Shown in pieces: positions 62,107 through 64,000 of a stretch of 64,000 bases of DNA (positions are counted from its first letter, which is position 1; every line of letters begins with the position of its first letter). The position numbers and the translations under genes were made by a program. Origin of the DNA: an uncultured Paracoccaceae bacterium (GTDB taxonomy: Bacteria; Pseudomonadota; Alphaproteobacteria; Rhodobacterales; Rhodobacteraceae); contig CANLEQ010000006.1 of NCBI GenBank assembly GCA_947489705.1, forward strand, positions 62,001 to 126,000. Reading direction: 5' to 3'. The notes below the pieces were generated by a model. The model saw only the letters and a program-made list of their open reading frames with translations, had not been told where the DNA came from and ran no database searches.

Positions 62107-63909
62107 TCAGTCCGTAGCGGTCGCCTCGGGATCAGAACGGCCAGAGCAGCGGGATGAAAGGCACGCGGTGATGCCGGTCACGAGGTTGAGCGGCAAGCCG
62201 ATGCGGGTGAAGTCGGTGAACCTGTAGCCGCCGGGCGCATAGACCATCGTGTTGGTCTGGTAGCCGATCGGCGTGGCGAAGGCGAGCGTGGCGGCGAACA
62301 TCACCGCGACCACGAGCGGCCGTGGATCGAGCCCGAGGCTCTCAGCGAGGGTGATCGCGACCGGGGTCACGATCACGGCCACCGCGTTGTTCGACAAAAG
62401 CTCGGTCAGGATCTGCGTCAGGAAGTAGAGCACGAAGAGCACCGCGAGCGGCGGCAGATCCACCAGCCAGGGCGAGAGCGCGTCCACCGTCAGCTGCGCC
62501 GCACCCGAGCGGTCCATCGCCTCGCCCACCACTAGCATCGACAGGATGAGGATGAGCAGCGGCGCGCTCACCGTGGCATAGGCTTCCTGCGGCTCGATCG
62601 TCCGGGTCGCGAGCAGCACCGCGACGCCGAGCATCGCCAGGATCTGGATCGGCGCGAGGTCGAAGGCCGAGAGGACGACGATGCCGATGACCACGGCCAG
62701 GACCAGCGGGGCGCGTTCGCGCCGGAACGGCCTGTCGGTCGGCGCGCTGAAATCGGCAAGTTCCATATCCGCGGCCAGGCGGCGGATATCGTCGGGATCG
62801 CCTTCGAGAAGGAGGGTGTCGCCCACGCGGACGACGACGTCGTCGAGCTGGCGCGCGATGTTGCGGCTGCGCCGGTGGACGGCCAGCGGATAGACGCCGT
62901 AGCGCCGCCTGAGCCGCAATTGCCCGAGCGACCGGCCGATCATCCGGCACCCGGGCAGGATCAGCGTCTCGACCGTGGTCGTGCGGGTGGAGCCGAGCCG
63001 GTCGACCAGCGTCACCCGGTTGGAATCCTTGAGCCCCAGAAGCTCCTGCATCTCGGTCCGCAGGACCACGCGGTCGCCCTCGGCGAGGGTCACGTCGGGG
63101 AACTGGCGTCGCAGGCTGCGATCGCCGCGGATCACGTCGATCAGGCGCATGCCTTCGCGGCGGAAGAGTGCGACCTCGGTCGCGCTGGCCCCGATCAGGG
63201 GCGAGCCTTCGGGCACCACGACCTCGGTGAAGTATTTCGGCCGCTTGCGCGGTCCCAGCAGGTCGGAGACCGACTCGCGGTTGGGCAGCAGCGCGGGCAC
63301 CAGCAGCCACAACGTGGCGAAGCCGACGATGCTGACCGCGATGCCGAGCGGCGCGATCTCGAAGAGGCCGAACGGCGTCATCCCCTGCGCCCGCGCGACG
63401 CCGTCGACGAGGATGTTGGTCGAGGTTCCGATCATGCTGATCATGCCGCCGAGGACCGTCTGATAGGAGAGCGGTATCAGCAGCTTGGACGGCGAAATGC
63501 CCATCGCCCGCGCGAGCTGTACCGTCACGGGGATCATCACCGCGACCAGCGGCGTGTTGTTGGTGAAGGCCGACGCGCCCGCCACCACGATCGCCACGCC
63601 GCAGATGACCAGGACCTTGTGATCGGCGGCCTGCCGCGAGACGAGCCACGCGAAACTACCGATGAGCCCCGTCCGGACCAGTCCGGCCGAGACGATGAAC
63701 ATGGCGGCAATCGTCCAGGGTGCGGGGTTTGCGAAGACCGAAAGGACGCCGTCCGCCGGCACGATGCCGAGGACGACCACGGCGGCCGCGCCGAGCAGCG
63801 CCGTGACCTCGACCGGATAGAGCTCGAGCACGAAGAGCACGAACATCACCGCGAGAACGGCGAGGGTGAGCCAGGCCGCGAGGGCCGGATCAGGGGCGAG
63901 GCCGGTCAT
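62107..63909 (-). CDS. SLC13-family (divalent anion:Na+ symporter type) permease with TrkA-C domains
   Basis: A 600-residue inner-membrane transporter. N-terminal helices include the SLC13 motif AFTNNTPLVAVMIPV, with GTSTNILVDG; two cytoplasmic TrkA-C (RCK_C) domains occupy about residues 210-380; the second membrane half includes LTELLSNNAVAVIVTPVAI. This layout is common in marine alphaproteobacteria; substrates may be sulfate or carboxylates. The extreme C-terminus is odd: after GLPLNLVTGITACL the frame reads SSRCSGRSDPEATATD, whereas the neighbouring frame reads FIPLLWPF then stop, the family's usual end. A single-base loss in a T run near 62153 is likely. Confidence 0.88.
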   Translation of the reverse strand: MTGLAPDPALAAWLTLAVLAVMFVLFVLELYPVEVTALLGAAAVVVLGIVPADGVLSVFANPAPWTIAAMFIVSAGLVRTGLIGSFAWLVSRQAADHKVLVICGVAIVVAGASAFTNNTPLVAVMIPVTVQLARAMGISPSKLLIPLSYQTVLGGMISMIGTSTNILVDGVARAQGMTPFGLFEIAPLGIAVSIVGFATLWLLVPALLPNRESVSDLLGPRKRPKYFTEVVVPEGSPLIGASATEVALFRREGMRLIDVIRGDRSLRRQFPDVTLAEGDRVVLRTEMQELLGLKDSNRVTLVDRLGSTRTTTVETLILPGCRMIGRSLGQLRLRRRYGVYPLAVHRRSRNIARQLDDVVVRVGDTLLLEGDPDDIRRLAADMELADFSAPTDRPFRRERAPLVLAVVIGIVVLSAFDLAPIQILAMLGVAVLLATRTIEPQEAYATVSAPLLILILSMLVVGEAMDRSGAAQLTVDALSPWLVDLPPLAVLFVLYFLTQILTELLSNNAVAVIVTPVAITLAESLGLDPRPLVVAVMFAATLAFATPIGYQTNTMVYAPGGYRFTDFTRIGLPLNLVTGITACLSSRCSGRSDPEATATD

Positions 63910-63950
63910 GCGATATGTCCGGAATGGATCGTTGCGGTGCCCCGCAGGCG

Positions 63951-64000
63951 ATGGTGCCGACCCTGAAACGCGCCGTCATTCTTTTTCTTGTCCGCCCTTT
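63951..64000 (+). CDS. possible start of a gene running off the right edge
   Basis: An ATG at 63951, 41 bp after the divergent SLC13 start, opens a frame with a basic then hydrophobic beginning (VPTLKRAVILFLVRP) and remains open to the window end. A GCAGG lies just upstream. Only 16 codons are visible, so this is a guess and no family can be named. Confidence 0.3.
   Translation, partial: MVPTLKRAVILFLVRP

Noticed and set aside
62875-63966. A 363-codon rightward frame
   Set aside because: Antisense to the SLC13 transporter gene, with Asp/His/Arg-rich low-complexity translation typical of such shadows.

Overview
This 64-kb window is GC-rich, almost fully coding chromosomal DNA. It most resembles the Roseobacter/Rhodobacter branch of the Alphaproteobacteria. 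Three things support that: a sulfolipid operon in the Rhodobacter sphaeroides order sqdB-sqdD-sqdC, a secreted protein ending in a VPLPA-CTERM sorting signal, and a TTAA-N7-TTAAC (CtrA-type) box. I saw no rRNA, tRNA, CRISPR array, phage gene or insertion sequence. The gene content is typical of a marine-type heterotroph: six ABC importers, many catabolic enzymes and a local regulator for most clusters.

Layout. 0-1 kb: start of a Cys/Met-metabolism PLP enzyme and its GntR regulator. 1.3-5.4 kb: the VPLPA-CTERM protein, then an unusual 882-residue fusion of a class III aminotransferase with a domain resembling cyanobacterial acyl-ACP reductase. 5.4-8.3 kb: sqdBDC. 8.4-13 kb: a three-subunit molybdenum aldehyde/xanthine-dehydrogenase-type enzyme, divergent from a TetR repressor whose likely operator lies between the -35 and -10 of the enzyme promoter. 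13-17 kb: a 2-hydroxyacid dehydrogenase and a ribose/fructose-type ABC importer. 17-33 kb: a large sugar or sugar-acid island with a MalFGK-type importer (its ATPase on the opposite strand), mannonate dehydratase, an enolase-superfamily dehydratase, Gfo/Idh/MocA oxidoreductases, an SDR, an aldo/keto reductase, an RraA-like protein and IclR, GntR and LacI regulators.

33-45 kb: a cluster headed by two CaiB/BaiF CoA-transferase homologues, a MaoC-like hydratase, a thioesterase, an enolase-superfamily enzyme, a complete Dpp-type importer and an acrylyl-CoA-reductase-like enzyme. Two identical LacI-type operators sit on two matching promoters (33.4 and 36.7 kb), one next to the lacI-family gene, so this looks like one LacI-controlled pathway for taking up and CoA-activating an unknown carboxylic acid. 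It is the best candidate here for an undescribed system. 45-49 kb: a PACE efflux protein and a ferric-iron ABC importer. 49.7-56.9 kb: a second Dpp-type importer followed by an amidase and a RidA-family protein. 56.9-60.4 kb: a sulfate/thiosulfate importer. 60.8-64 kb: a Tat-exported SMP-30/gluconolactonase-like protein and an SLC13/TrkA-C transporter with an apparent 3'-end frameshift.

Recurring architecture: operons are tightly packed with 1-14 bp overlaps, and four substrate-binding-protein genes are followed by a GC-rich stem-loop before the permease gene. Function calls rest on reading motifs by eye; substrates are mostly inferred.
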